Assembly: GCA_018399955.1 (NCBI GenBank)
Contig: JAGYNO010000002.1
Coordinates: 1-64,000, forward strand
Length of the DNA stretch: 64,000 bases
Origin: Halanaerobium sp.
GTDB taxonomy: Bacteria > Bacillota > Halanaerobiia > Halanaerobiales > Halanaerobiaceae
Direction of reading: 5' to 3'
Shown: piece by piece, positions 35,752 to 45,039 of the stretch
Layout of the letters: every line of letters starts with the position of its first letter
Numbering within the stretch: the first letter of the stretch is position 1
Notes under the pieces: generated by a model
Seen by the model: only the letters and a program-made list of their open reading frames with translations
The model's database searches: none
What the model was told of the DNA's origin: nothing
Made by a program: the position numbers and the translations under genes

Positions 35752-37290
35752 CTATTCTTTATATACATTTGCAGTGGGAGTCACAAGTGGAATTAAAAGT
35801 GAGTTTCCTGGTTCTAATCCCTGAACTTCATCCTGCATTACATAAATCTGTGTTGAATGAGCTAATGGATGGAACACAAGATCTTCTGTTATTACTTTTC
35901 TCAGAACTTTTGTATATAACTCTTCTCTTTCTTCCTGGTCAGAAGTCATTCTCGCATCTTCAAGCCACTGATCTACATCATCATTTTCATAAAAAGCTCT
36001 ATTTAAAGAACCATCAGACTTAAAGAAACGGTAGAGCCAATAATCTGGGTCTGGATCAGACACAAATCTGAGGAAGAAAATACCTATTTCTCCTCTACCA
36101 AGCATATCCCACATTGTACCAAATTCCATTGAATTAACTTCAGAATCTAATCCGGCTTGATTTAAAGCAGTTACCATTACTTCTGCAATTTTAACCTGGT
36201 TTGGCCTGCTGTTAGATACATAAATCTCAGCAACATAATCATCAGGAATAACGCCATCAGCTTTTAACTCTTCAAATTTTTGCGCTGCTGCCTCTTTATT
36301 AAACTTAACAGCATTTTCTTTTAGATATTCGCTATCATCAGGCCAGAGAGTTGGAGGAAGCATTGAATAAGCTCTTTCTCCTTTAACTCCAAAAATTTGT
36401 GGAATCATCTGATCAAATGGTACAGCCTCTAAGACTGCCTGTCTAAATTTAAGTTCATCTGTAGGACCCATCTCAAAATTAAAGCCTAAGAAATTTATAC
36501 CTGCACCTGCAGCTGTTTTAACCTTAAAATCATCGTTATTCATAAAAGAATCAAGTTGACCAACATCAAGATTTACTCCAAAATCAATTCCTCCACTGCG
36601 TAGTTCCATTGCCTGTGTTGCAGTTTCAGTTATAGGTCTAATGATAACGGTTTTTAGATTAGGAACTTTATTCCAGTGATCTCCAAATGCTGAGAGTATC
36701 ATTCTATTACCGGTATCCCATTCTTCAAGTTTAAATGGGCCTGCACCAATTGGATTCCTACCTAGTTCTTCATCTCCAATCTCTTCAACATATGCTTTAG
36801 GAACTATTCCAAAGGTCATGCCAAGAATAAATGGTGCATATGGTTCACTTAAAGTAAACTTGACAGTATAATCATCAATCACTTCAATATCATCAATAGA
36901 TGCTACTTTTGCTCTCAGTCCAGAACCGAAATCTGGGTCAAGAATTCTTTCATAAGTGTACTGGACATCTTCTGCAGTTAATTCCTCACCATTATGAAAC
37001 ATAACACCTTCTCTTATATCAAATGTATATTCTAGGCCATCATCTGAAACAGTCCAATCTTCTGCAATACCTGGTACAATTCTGTTATTTTCTCCATATT
37101 CCACCAGTCCATCAAATATTAATGATGCAACACGCTCATTTACAGAAATTGTTGTTTCACCAGGGTCTAAATTACTGATCTCATCTTCGATACCCATGAC
37201 TAAAGTCTCATTGTCCTGTGCCATAACTGTACTAAATGAAGCTGCTAAAAATACTGTTAAAAATAATAATACTAAAAAATTTTTTTTCAT
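35752..37290 (-). CDS. Peptide ABC transporter substrate-binding protein (family 5)
   Basis: 512 residues. Signal peptide with KKNFLVLLFL core, cleaved after VMA. Mature part: SVNERVASLIFDGLVEY, LEYTFDIREGVMFHNGEELTAEDV-type lobe, NPIGAGPFKL and a C-terminal tail. Family 5 proteins bind di/oligopeptides, opines or nickel chelates. Presence of a gamma-glutamyl hydrolase upstream suggests peptides. The ATG at 37290 follows GAGGAGG; earlier in-frame ATGs lack a binding site. Confidence 0.87.
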   Translation of the reverse strand: MKKNFLVLLFLTVFLAASFSTVMAQDNETLVMGIEDEISNLDPGETTISVNERVASLIFDGLVEYGENNRIVPGIAEDWTVSDDGLEYTFDIREGVMFHNGEELTAEDVQYTYERILDPDFGSGLRAKVASIDDIEVIDDYTVKFTLSEPYAPFILGMTFGIVPKAYVEEIGDEELGRNPIGAGPFKLEEWDTGNRMILSAFGDHWNKVPNLKTVIIRPITETATQAMELRSGGIDFGVNLDVGQLDSFMNNDDFKVKTAAGAGINFLGFNFEMGPTDELKFRQAVLEAVPFDQMIPQIFGVKGERAYSMLPPTLWPDDSEYLKENAVKFNKEAAAQKFEELKADGVIPDDYVAEIYVSNSRPNQVKIAEVMVTALNQAGLDSEVNSMEFGTMWDMLGRGEIGIFFLRFVSDPDPDYWLYRFFKSDGSLNRAFYENDDVDQWLEDARMTSDQEEREELYTKVLRKVITEDLVFHPLAHSTQIYVMQDEVQGLEPGNSLLIPLVTPTANVYKE

Positions 37291-37324
37291 AATACTACCT
37301 CCTCGAATTGTTTTGCTTAAAATT

Positions 37325-38098
37325 TTATTTTTTATCTTCTTTCTGTGCATCAACAAAATCAACAAAGTCTTTAAATAATCTTAATTGATTCGAATCTTTA
37401 TCTGCCATCATTTCTGGATGCCACTGAACACCAAGCATATAGGGGTAATCAGGATCTTCTACAGCCTCTACTACTCCATCTGGTGCTGCTGCTGCAACAT
37501 TCAGATTTTTGCCGACATCCCTTACTGCCTGATGGTGATAGCTGTTTACAGCAATATCTTTTCCTTTAAATATTTTTTCTAGTCTGGTTCCAGATTTTAT
37601 ATTGATTTTATGAGTTTTATAATATTTAGGAACCATTGTTGCCATATGGGGAATTTTACTTTCCACATTTGTCCCACAGACATCAACCTTAAGTGAGCCA
37701 CCATAATAAATATTGATCAGCTGAAAACCCCGACAAATACCTAAAATTGGCTTTTTTAACTGAATAGCCTTTTTCAAGAACTGAAGCTCCCAGCGATCTC
37801 TCTCTGGTGAAATATCACCAAGATTTTTCTGTGGATAAGAATTATATAGAGCAGGATCAATATCACTTCCTCCAGGTAATACAATTCCATCGACACCATT
37901 TAGAACCTCTGTAATATACTCATCATCATCTATCCTCGCTTCTAAATGCGGCATCAAAACTGGAATCGCACCTGCAAGGCTTAAAGAATCTGAATAATCC
38001 TGAGTAATAACACTAAATTCGAGACCATATAACTTATAACTTTCACCCATTTTTGAACTTGGTATTTTATAAGATGTTATTAAAATTTTTGGATACAT
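37325..38098 (-). CDS. Gamma-glutamyl-GABA hydrolase family peptidase (C26)
   Basis: 257 residues, class I glutamine-amidotransferase-like hydrolase. Catalytic Cys in LGICRGFQLINIYYGG near residue 120 and His in GVQWHPEMM near 230; GIVLPGGSDIDPALY precedes them. Relatives (PuuD and others) cleave gamma-glutamyl-GABA or other gamma-glutamyl amides. It stands 34 bases before the peptide-binding protein gene and likely opens that operon, so the importer may bring in gamma-glutamyl compounds. That is inferred. Confidence 0.86.
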   Translation of the reverse strand: MYPKILITSYKIPSSKMGESYKLYGLEFSVITQDYSDSLSLAGAIPVLMPHLEARIDDDEYITEVLNGVDGIVLPGGSDIDPALYNSYPQKNLGDISPERDRWELQFLKKAIQLKKPILGICRGFQLINIYYGGSLKVDVCGTNVESKIPHMATMVPKYYKTHKINIKSGTRLEKIFKGKDIAVNSYHHQAVRDVGKNLNVAAAAPDGVVEAVEDPDYPYMLGVQWHPEMMADKDSNQLRLFKDFVDFVDAQKEDKK

Positions 38099-38218
38099 TA
38101 TTGTCCTCCATTTAATCTTGATTTTCTTAGAATTATATCAATGTTTAGTAAAATTGTCAATTTTATATATGGGTTTTTTTTACTAATAAAAAATAAATCA
38201 TGATTTATTTTAGTATAA

Positions 38219-38533
38219 TTATTCAATAACTTGAATAAAAATATCTATCTGTCCACCACAAACCCAGCCTATTTTCGCTGCATCTTTACGGGTAAGTGTT
38301 AGTTTGAGTTTCTCAGAACAATTTTTTTCTATTAAATATTGAGCATGTTCTACAGCTTTTTTTTCATCACTGCCCCCACCAATTGTGCCAAAGGTTTCAC
38401 CTTTTTCAGTCACAAGCATTTCTGTGCCTGTATTTCGGGGAGAAGAACTTTTAGCCTGAATAATAAATACTCGTGCAATTTTAAGTCCTTTCTCTTTATA
38501 CTCAATAATCTTCTCTAAAACCTCTTTCCTCAC
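38219..38533 (-). CDS. XdhC N-terminal-domain protein
   Basis: 104 residues covering only the XdhC_CoxI domain: KSSSPRNTGTEMLVTEKGETFGTIGGGSDEK, and WVCGGQIDIFIQ with the conserved Cys that binds Mo cofactor sulfur in XdhC proteins. XdhC protects and sulfurates Moco for molybdenum hydroxylases. The GTG start overlaps the stop of the preceding gene (TAGTG), so the two are coupled. Confidence 0.82.
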   Translation of the reverse strand: MRKEVLEKIIEYKEKGLKIARVFIIQAKSSSPRNTGTEMLVTEKGETFGTIGGGSDEKKAVEHAQYLIEKNCSEKLKLTLTRKDAAKIGWVCGGQIDIFIQVIE

Positions 38534-39300
38534 TATCTATCCCTCCTGACAGCAATTATCTCTGCTGCAATAGCCACGGCAATTTCGGCAGGTGTTTCAC
38601 TTCCAATATCCAAACCAATAGGTGCATGAACCTGCTCCAATTTTTCTTCACTTATATTATCTTCTCTTAACTTATCATAAACAGTTTTTATTTTTCTTGA
38701 ACTGCCGATCATCCCTATATATTTTGCTTGTGAATCTATTACATTTTTTAAAACCTGATAATCATATTGATGACCCCGTGTAACAATAACTAAAAAATCA
38801 TTTTCCTTTATATTTGAATTTGCAAAATATTCTTTGTAAGCTAAAGTGAGCAGCTGGTCAGCATTAGGAAAATTATTGAAGTTTAAAAATTCTTCTCGAT
38901 CATCCACAACTGTAATACTGAAATCAAGCAAACTGCAAATTTTTACAAGCGGCTGAGCAATATGACCTGCTCCAAAGACTGTAAGATGGGGTTTATCCAG
39001 AACTGGCTCCAGAAAAAACTCTATCTGATTATCTTTATCAAGCTTAATTTTTTTTAATTCTGATTCTGTTTTATCTGCTGATAATAACTGGTTTTTTATA
39101 TCTTCTTCAAGTAAATATTTTTCAAGTTTCTCTTCCATTTTGTCTGAAGAAAATTCTATGATCTCTTCACTATTAAATAAAAACATTTCTCCTAAAAGAT
39201 TTTCAGAAATTTCTTCACCTTCAATATCTGTCACAACAGCAGTAATTATTCTTTTTGAACCCTCTAGTTCTTTCATTACTTTTTTGAAAAAATTCTCCAT
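38533..39300 (-). CDS. XdhC Rossmann-domain protein
   Basis: About 255 residues. The N-terminal 90 are diverged from XdhC. The C-terminal XdhC_C Rossmann fold begins LTVFGAGHIAQPLVKICSLLDFSITVVDDREE near residue 105 and continues VIVTRGHQYDYQVLKN, KYIGMIGSSRKI and HAPIGLDIGSETPAEIAVAIAAEI. ATG 39300 is preferred to GTG 39309, which overlaps the GAGAGGA site. With the next gene it forms a two-piece XdhC for maturation of a molybdenum hydroxylase not in this window. Confidence 0.83.
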   Translation of the reverse strand: MENFFKKVMKELEGSKRIITAVVTDIEGEEISENLLGEMFLFNSEEIIEFSSDKMEEKLEKYLLEEDIKNQLLSADKTESELKKIKLDKDNQIEFFLEPVLDKPHLTVFGAGHIAQPLVKICSLLDFSITVVDDREEFLNFNNFPNADQLLTLAYKEYFANSNIKENDFLVIVTRGHQYDYQVLKNVIDSQAKYIGMIGSSRKIKTVYDKLREDNISEEKLEQVHAPIGLDIGSETPAEIAVAIAAEIIAVRRDR

Positions 39301-39374
39301 TATCTTCACTTCCTCTCTCTAAATAGGTATATATCTTGATAAGCTGCTAAAATCGAAGATAATTGATAATTAGA

Positions 39375-40151
39375 TTAAGCATCTTTTTTTAACTTAGAAG
39401 TTGGAAAAAAACTTAAAAAAGCTGTTTTGGCAGTGCTAATTTTCATATTATAGGCTTCAGATAAATTTTCTTCTGTCATTACTTTTTCTGCCGCACCCCG
39501 GGCCAGTATTCTGCCTTCCTTAAGTATAATAATCTTATCTGAATATCTATAGGCTAAATTTGGATCATGAAGTGCAGTAATTATCGTCTTATTATTAAAT
39601 TTTAACTGCTGCATAATATCCATAATATGATGCATATTTTTGAAATCAAGGTGAGAATTAGGCTCATCTAGAAGCAAAATATTGCTTTTCTGCATTAAAG
39701 CTCTTGCTATCAAAACCAGCTGACGTTCTCCTCCAGAAATTCTATTGAAATTTTTATCTTTAAGAGAATATATATTAAGTTCATCTAAAATTTCTTCTGC
39801 TCTCAGATAATGTTCTTTTTTTGGTTGCTCATTAAAACTGAGCCAGGGATTAACACCCATTACTACCATATCAATCACCTTATGAGCAAAAATATTTTTA
39901 TGCTCCTGGGGAACTACAGCAATTTTTTGTGCTCTATCCTTTTTTTCTAGTTGTATAATATTTTCGCCGTCTATTAGTATTTTTCCTGCTTCAGGTGACA
40001 ATAATCCCTGCATACACTTTAAAAAAGTTGTTTTTCCAGAACCATTTGCACCAAGAAGAGTGATTAGTTCTCCATTTTTAGCATGAAAATTAATTTCTTT
40101 TAATATTGTACTTTTATTATAAGAAAAACTTAAGTTTTCAATTTTGAGCAC
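39375..40151 (-). CDS. ABC ATPase of MolABC-like molybdate/tungstate importer
   Basis: 258 residues. Walker A GANGSGKTT near residue 36, signature RISGGERQLVLIARAL near 137, Walker B ILLLDEPNSHLD, switch ALHDPNLAYRYSD. It is of the FecE class. GTG start directly after the permease stop. Context (ModE box, MocA, XdhC) makes molybdate or tungstate the likely cargo, as in Haemophilus MolBCA. Confidence 0.83.
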   Translation of the reverse strand: MLKIENLSFSYNKSTILKEINFHAKNGELITLLGANGSGKTTFLKCMQGLLSPEAGKILIDGENIIQLEKKDRAQKIAVVPQEHKNIFAHKVIDMVVMGVNPWLSFNEQPKKEHYLRAEEILDELNIYSLKDKNFNRISGGERQLVLIARALMQKSNILLLDEPNSHLDFKNMHHIMDIMQQLKFNNKTIITALHDPNLAYRYSDKIIILKEGRILARGAAEKVMTEENLSEAYNMKISTAKTAFLSFFPTSKLKKDA

Positions 40152-41177
40152 TTAACTCCACCCACTTTCTCTGCGAGAAATAATTAGATAAGCAAAAAAT
40201 GGTGCACCAATCAAAGCGGTAATAATACTGATCGGTATTTCTGCACCGGAAATACTTCTGGCCAGATTGTCCATTAAAAGCAGCATAAACCCACCCATAA
40301 AAGCTGATGCTGGAAGCAGGTGCTTATGATTTGTTCCCACCATAAATCTAGCTATATGAGGTACTACAAGTCCTATCCAGCTCACCTGACCTGCAGCAGC
40401 AGTTGAAGCTGAAACCATCATTGTCGAAAATATAATAACAGCTAACTTGACCCGTTCAGTATTTACACCAAGTGATAGTGCTTCTTCTTCACCGAGAGTA
40501 AATAAGTTAAGCTGCCACCTTAAAATCAGTAAAATAAATGTTCCAATAACAATTATCGGAAAAAGTAAATAAAACTCCTGCCAGCCTATTCTTGCAAATC
40601 CTCCCAGAAGATAAAATACAACTCCCGGTAGTTCTTCCATTGGGTCAGCAAGGTATTTTAAAAGAGATAATAGGGCATTAGAAAGAGAGGCAATCACAAT
40701 ACCCGATAAAACCATAAGCATATTATTTTGTCCATCTGCAAGCCTGCTCAAGCTATATGTTAAAAACACAGCTAATGAGCCGAGTAAAAAAGCTGTAAAA
40801 TAGACATACAATATTGATCCATCAGTATAAAGAAGTCCAATCGCTACCCCAAGACCTGCACCGGCTGAAACACCAAGTATATCAGGTGAAACTAATGGAT
40901 TACGAAAGATATTTTGATAAGCAGCCCCACTTATCGAAAGAGCACTCCCCACTAAAATTACAGTCAATACTCGGGGAAGCCTAATATAATATAAAACTGA
41001 CCAGGCAGCATTATCACTAATATCTGATGCTGATTGGCCAATCAAATTATAAAAAATAACCCTTAATTGCTCTAAACTTATTTTGTAATTACCTATAAAA
41101 AGAGATAAGAAGAATAATATGAAGAGAGCTGCAAACATTAATCTCACTTTTATTTTTTCGGAAACATCGTATTCCAT
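40152..41177 (-). CDS. FecCD permease of MolABC-like molybdate/tungstate importer
   Basis: 341 residues, about ten helices. IRLPRVLTVILVGSALSISGAAYQNIFRNPL, LGVSAGAGLGVAIGLL, SLGVNTERVKL and GLVVPHIARFMVGTNHKHLLP are family motifs. GGAG precedes the ATG. FecCD-type oxyanion importers are known from Haemophilus (MolB). Iron-chelate uptake is the alternative, less favoured because of the ModE box upstream. Confidence 0.83.
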   Translation of the reverse strand: MEYDVSEKIKVRLMFAALFILFFLSLFIGNYKISLEQLRVIFYNLIGQSASDISDNAAWSVLYYIRLPRVLTVILVGSALSISGAAYQNIFRNPLVSPDILGVSAGAGLGVAIGLLYTDGSILYVYFTAFLLGSLAVFLTYSLSRLADGQNNMLMVLSGIVIASLSNALLSLLKYLADPMEELPGVVFYLLGGFARIGWQEFYLLFPIIVIGTFILLILRWQLNLFTLGEEEALSLGVNTERVKLAVIIFSTMMVSASTAAAGQVSWIGLVVPHIARFMVGTNHKHLLPASAFMGGFMLLLMDNLARSISGAEIPISIITALIGAPFFAYLIISRRESGWS

Positions 41178-41203
41178 GATTTCTCCTTTATCGAGCTGAT
41201 ACT

Positions 41204-42247
41204 TTATTCAAAACTTCCGCCTAATTCTTCAAAACTTTTACCATAAAGGGTTTTGTAAAATTGATTTACTTCATATTTATAATCAATCTCTTCATAATAT
41301 TCAGGATATGTCCTTACTGCAAGCCATAATTGTGCTATATAAGAAGATGGTGAAGGAAAATCCCAGGGCTCAAGCTCTGAGGGAAAACGATATATTTTAT
41401 CATTTTTTACAGCATTAAGAGATTGATATTTAGGATTATTTTTTATGTTTTCAAGAGTTTCATTAAAATATTGTGAAACCACTATTAGATCTGGATTCCA
41501 GTCTATTATATTCTCAGTAGAAACACTGACAAATCCAGATTTAAGCTGAGCAGCCGGATTTATAGCACCTGCTTTTTCTATTAATGCCGTCTGCATCATG
41601 TTTTTTCCTACACTATCAGTAAACTCAGAATTAGCAAAATATATTTTCTTTTTATTTTTATTTTCAAGCTCAGCAGTTCTTTTTGTCAATTCGTCAATTC
41701 TATCATAGGCAGCAATAACTTCTTCTGCCTGTTCTTCTTTATCAAGTATTTTTCCAAGAAGCAGAGTTGTTTCTCTAATTAAGCCAAGACTCTCCGGATT
41801 TATAATTATTGTTCCTATGCCAAGCTGTTCAAGCTTTTCTGCAGTCTCAACAGCATCCCGATGCGGATACAAGATAACTAAATCAGGTTCAACTTCAGCA
41901 GTTGTCTCTATATTTATCCCATTGCGTTTAGAACCTACCTGAGGCAGATCAGCAAGCCTTGGTTCTAATTCCACAAATAATTTTTGTTTATCTGTTTTTA
42001 TTGAAACAGCAGCTATCTTATCCTCTGCTCCAAGACTGAGCACAAATTGAGTTGCTGATTTATATGTTGTAACAACACTTTCTATTTGATCAGGCAGTTC
42101 TACTGTACGTCCCATCATATCTGTGAATTCTTCTGCTTTAATACCAGCTGTTAGAGCTGTTAATATAACTAGCGATAATATTAAAATTTTTGAAAATTTC
42201 TTCACATCTTTTAATAACATTTTTGTTTTTTCTCCATATCTAAACAT
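41204..42247 (-). CDS. Substrate-binding protein of MolABC-like molybdate/tungstate importer
   Basis: 347 residues. Signal peptide within the first 38 (KILILSLVILTALTAGIKA). Class III binding protein: FTDMMGRTVELPDQIESVVTTYKSATQFVLSLGAEDKI, and near the C-terminus PWDFPSPSSYIAQLWLA, typical of this oxyanion group. GGAGGG precedes the ATG. A 26-bp ModE-type operator ends 24 bases upstream of the start. Confidence 0.83.
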   Translation of the reverse strand: MFRYGEKTKMLLKDVKKFSKILILSLVILTALTAGIKAEEFTDMMGRTVELPDQIESVVTTYKSATQFVLSLGAEDKIAAVSIKTDKQKLFVELEPRLADLPQVGSKRNGINIETTAEVEPDLVILYPHRDAVETAEKLEQLGIGTIIINPESLGLIRETTLLLGKILDKEEQAEEVIAAYDRIDELTKRTAELENKNKKKIYFANSEFTDSVGKNMMQTALIEKAGAINPAAQLKSGFVSVSTENIIDWNPDLIVVSQYFNETLENIKNNPKYQSLNAVKNDKIYRFPSELEPWDFPSPSSYIAQLWLAVRTYPEYYEEIDYKYEVNQFYKTLYGKSFEELGGSFE

Positions 42248-42270
42248 TTTAGACCCTCCATTTTAAATTA

Positions 42271-42296
42271 TCGTTATGTGAGGTTACATATAACGA
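42271..42296. promoter_or_regulatory. ModE box
   Basis: TCGTTATGTG, six bases, then CATATAACGA: nearly perfect 10-bp inverted arms (one mismatch). It matches the ModE consensus of CGNTATATA and TATATAACG arms separated by 6-7 bases. It lies between modE and the importer operon, where it could repress uptake when molybdate is ample. Confidence 0.82.
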
Positions 42297-42363
42297 ATAC
42301 ATTATAACATAAATTTACAATTAAATCATCCTGGCTATAATAATTATGATTAGACTTTATTAA

Positions 42364-42720
42364 CTAATCGAGCTCCAGTTTTTTATAGAACTCTTTATCA
42401 AAGTATTTTTTTTCAAGCTGACCAAGGTACTGTTCGGCTTCTTTGCTGAATTCAGAAAATCTTTCAGTTATAATTCTCCCCTTATAAGTAAGTTGAGAAC
42501 CTCCACCCTGACTTCCGCCTGCCTGTCTATCAAGCAGTTTAAAGCCAAGTCTATTTTCTAGTTTTCTAATTAATTTCCAGGCCTGACTGTAAGACATATT
42601 TATTGCTGCTGCAGCCTGACGCAGAGACCCCAATTGATCAACAAGTTCTAAAATATGACAGGGTCCATCCCCAAACATCCTCTCATCTTCTTCAAGCCAC
42701 AACTTATAATTAAGCTGCAT
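42364..42720 (-). CDS. ModE-type DNA-binding protein lacking the molybdate-binding domain
   Basis: 118 residues. It is a ModE N-terminal winged helix: GDGPCHILELVDQLGSLRQAAAAINMSYSQAWKLIRKLENRLGFKLLDRQAGGSQGGGSQLT, with the Gly-rich wing. The two MOP/TOBE domains that bind molybdate in E. coli ModE are absent; a short helical tail follows. GGAG precedes the ATG, 2 bases after mocA. How it senses metal is unclear: it might bind oxyanion at a new site, act with a partner, or be constitutive. Confidence 0.88.
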   Translation of the reverse strand: MQLNYKLWLEEDERMFGDGPCHILELVDQLGSLRQAAAAINMSYSQAWKLIRKLENRLGFKLLDRQAGGSQGGGSQLTYKGRIITERFSEFSKEAEQYLGQLEKKYFDKEFYKKLELD

Positions 42721-42722
42721 AA

Positions 42723-43358
42723 TTACTCCTTTCTTAACTTAAATTCTCTTCTTTTATATCTCTGATACTCCTCTTTATAATCAATATCAGTTCTTATTTG
42801 TGGATAAGGACAGTGAAAATGATAAACTCTGTGAGGCATCAATTTAAATAAATTGCGCAGGCCACCTCTGCCGCTGATTTTTAATGATTTTTTTAGCAGT
42901 GTTCTTTTTAGAATAACAGGATGACCCTTCTGCTTTTTATATTCAGGCACAAAAATATCAGGTTTTTTCTGCAGAAAGACCTTATATATATTTTGATAAA
43001 TTTCAGCAGTGATAAATGGTTTGTCAGCTAAAGTAAATAATATATAACGAGTATTACTATCTACATTTAGCAGTGCTTTTTTTACAGATGACATCATCCC
43101 ATTTTTATAGTCAGGGTTCTTAATAATTTTAATTTTAGCAGAAGTTAACTCTTCAGTATATTTGTTTTTTAAGTAATTTTCTATTCTTTCTGATTCAGCA
43201 CCAGTAATTATCAGCAGCTGACCAGCAACGATTTTTGAATCAAGAAGATTATTAATAGACTGACTGAGAATAGTATTGTTTTTTCCCCACTCTAAAAGCT
43301 GTTTCAATTCTCCCATTCTTTCTGCCTCACCAGCAGCCAAGATTACTCCTGTAAGCAT
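42723..43358 (-). CDS. mocA: MocA-type nucleotidyltransferase (molybdenum cofactor)
   Basis: 211 residues. NTP-transferase fold: GVILAAGEAERMGELKQLLEW is the nucleotide-binding loop, LFTLADKPFI the metal Asp, and GHPVILKRTLL plus GRGGLRNLF finish the core. MocA-like enzymes attach CMP to molybdopterin for xanthine-dehydrogenase-family enzymes, which agrees with the XdhC pair nearby. A GMP-attaching MobA is the alternative. Its ATG shares one base with the amylase stop (TAATG). Confidence 0.85.
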   Translation of the reverse strand: MLTGVILAAGEAERMGELKQLLEWGKNNTILSQSINNLLDSKIVAGQLLIITGAESERIENYLKNKYTEELTSAKIKIIKNPDYKNGMMSSVKKALLNVDSNTRYILFTLADKPFITAEIYQNIYKVFLQKKPDIFVPEYKKQKGHPVILKRTLLKKSLKISGRGGLRNLFKLMPHRVYHFHCPYPQIRTDIDYKEEYQRYKRREFKLRKE

Positions 43359-44791
43359 TATTTATTATCCCCCTGAATCCAGACAGAATAACCCTCTTCT
43401 GCACTCCCCTTAACTTTAAACAAACCATTACCATCTTCATCAGTTTTTACTAAACCTTCAATATTACCTGTATAATCATAATAAGAAGCATTAGCTTTCC
43501 CAGTATTTATATTCTTTTCTATTAAATCACCATTTTCCTGTTGAGTTATCATCATAACAAGACCACTTCCTGGGTGTTCTTTATCACCAGAGCGTATATA
43601 TGAATAGCTTAGCTCATCATTTGCTTCACTCTCATAAGCGTCTCCATAAGCATATTTTTTCCTCAGCTGAATCAGCTTATCTATCTCTTCTTTTAATCCA
43701 TGCACATAATAATCTTTCCAAAAAACTGTGGGTACTCCATCTCTGCGCATCAATATATAACAATAAGCCTGGAGCTTTCTCTGCAGGATTGCTTCAGTTC
43801 CATATTCATTAACCCCATCTCTCTCGGTATCATGATTTTCTACAAAAGTAACAGCCCGATTGCGATAATTCTCCTGGTTGATAAGCCCTTTTTCTCCCAG
43901 CCACCGCATATCAAGTTCACCCCTCATCATATCTACAAAACTAACTCTAAGCGGAAAATCAAATACATGCATTTTATGCTGATCAACTACATCTAAATAA
44001 TTAATTAAATGCTCAACATCATTAACCCAGGCTTCACCAATAAAGAATAGATCTTTCTCCGTACTGTTGTTAACCTTCTCTATAAAATCATGTAAAAAAC
44101 CATTATCTACATGTTTGCTGGCATCAAATCTAAAACCATCAAAATCAATTTCGTTGACAATCCATTCTCCCCAGTCTTTTACATCTTCACTTATCATTTT
44201 GTTGGCATAGTCCAGGTCTGCCCCCATAAGATAATCATCATCATAGGAATCATCCCACTCTTTTGTTTGAAAAAGATATTCTCCTGCTCTCTGGGTTCTT
44301 TCATCCCAGTCAACACCATCAAACATCTGCCAATTTAGCTTTAAGGAGCTGTACTTTTCTCCACGACCGGGAAATAAAAATTTTGTCCATACTTCTGCTT
44401 CCTTATTATTTTTTAAAAGAACTTTTTCTTTCTCATCTGCTCCAAGTCGGTGGTTAAGAACTGCATCATAAAGAATTTTTAAATCAAAATTATGTAACTT
44501 TTCAACTGCATTTTCTAATTCTTCTTTTGTACCATATTTTGTCCTTAGACTACCCTTTTGATCAAATTCTCCCAAATCCCAGAGATCATAAGTTCCATAA
44601 CCAACATCATGTATTCCTGCAGCACCTTTATTTGCAGGCGGAAACCAGAGAAAATTAAAGCCTGCTTTACTGATTTCCTCTGCTCGAGCAGCTAAAAGAT
44701 TCCATAGATTACTTTCTTCTGGAAAATCATCTGCATATTGTCCGGTGTTCATCTCCCAGTAAAATGTCTGAAGTATAATTGGATTATCCAT
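43358..44791 (-). CDS. Cytoplasmic alpha-amylase (GH13, AmyS-like)
   Basis: 477 residues, no signal peptide, so intracellular. GH13 subfamily 5 features: opening ILQTFYWEMN, region I DAVLNHR, region II GFRFDASKHV (nucleophile Asp), region III FIGEAW (acid Glu) and region IV FVENHDTERDG. It hydrolyses alpha-1,4 bonds in maltodextrin or glycogen. GGAGG precedes the ATG. Its stop overlaps the mocA start by one base, an unexpected coupling of carbohydrate and molybdenum genes. Confidence 0.93.
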   Translation of the reverse strand: MDNPIILQTFYWEMNTGQYADDFPEESNLWNLLAARAEEISKAGFNFLWFPPANKGAAGIHDVGYGTYDLWDLGEFDQKGSLRTKYGTKEELENAVEKLHNFDLKILYDAVLNHRLGADEKEKVLLKNNKEAEVWTKFLFPGRGEKYSSLKLNWQMFDGVDWDERTQRAGEYLFQTKEWDDSYDDDYLMGADLDYANKMISEDVKDWGEWIVNEIDFDGFRFDASKHVDNGFLHDFIEKVNNSTEKDLFFIGEAWVNDVEHLINYLDVVDQHKMHVFDFPLRVSFVDMMRGELDMRWLGEKGLINQENYRNRAVTFVENHDTERDGVNEYGTEAILQRKLQAYCYILMRRDGVPTVFWKDYYVHGLKEEIDKLIQLRKKYAYGDAYESEANDELSYSYIRSGDKEHPGSGLVMMITQQENGDLIEKNINTGKANASYYDYTGNIEGLVKTDEDGNGLFKVKGSAEEGYSVWIQGDNK

Positions 44792-44924
44792 TTTCCTACC
44801 TCCACCTATAATTTTAAATTACATATTATCATTTTATCATAATATATTTAATTTTACAGAAAATTGCTGCTTAAACTGCATTTTAATAGAAATATTTATT
44901 TAAAGCAGATTAGAAATACCCCTA

Positions 44925-44972
44925 AAATAAAAAATCCTCCTGTCAGCTAAAAAAATATAACTGTCAGAGGAA
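44925..44972 (-). terminator. Probable second terminator downstream of csp
   Basis: TCCTC-TG-CAG and CTG-CA-GAGGA arms (with a bulge and one mismatch) flank an A-rich loop, and TTTTTTATTTT follows on the minus strand. It lies with the next terminator in the 303-base gap 44792-45094, which holds no gene. Confidence 0.6.
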
Positions 44973-45039
44973 ATAAAAATTCCTTCTATTAATCTATTAA
45001 ATTTTAAAGATCCAAAATTTGAGTCTTTTATTTTCTATA

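Noticed and set aside
33650-37290. Nickel-type (NikABC) reading of the peptide importer
   Set aside because: No NikR box nearby and the neighbours handle peptides and amino acids; family 5 binding proteins are mostly peptide binders.
38219-39300. XdhC pair as one broken gene
   Set aside because: Domain order is reversed relative to fused XdhC, and the stop/start overlap (TAGTG) implies coupled separate genes.
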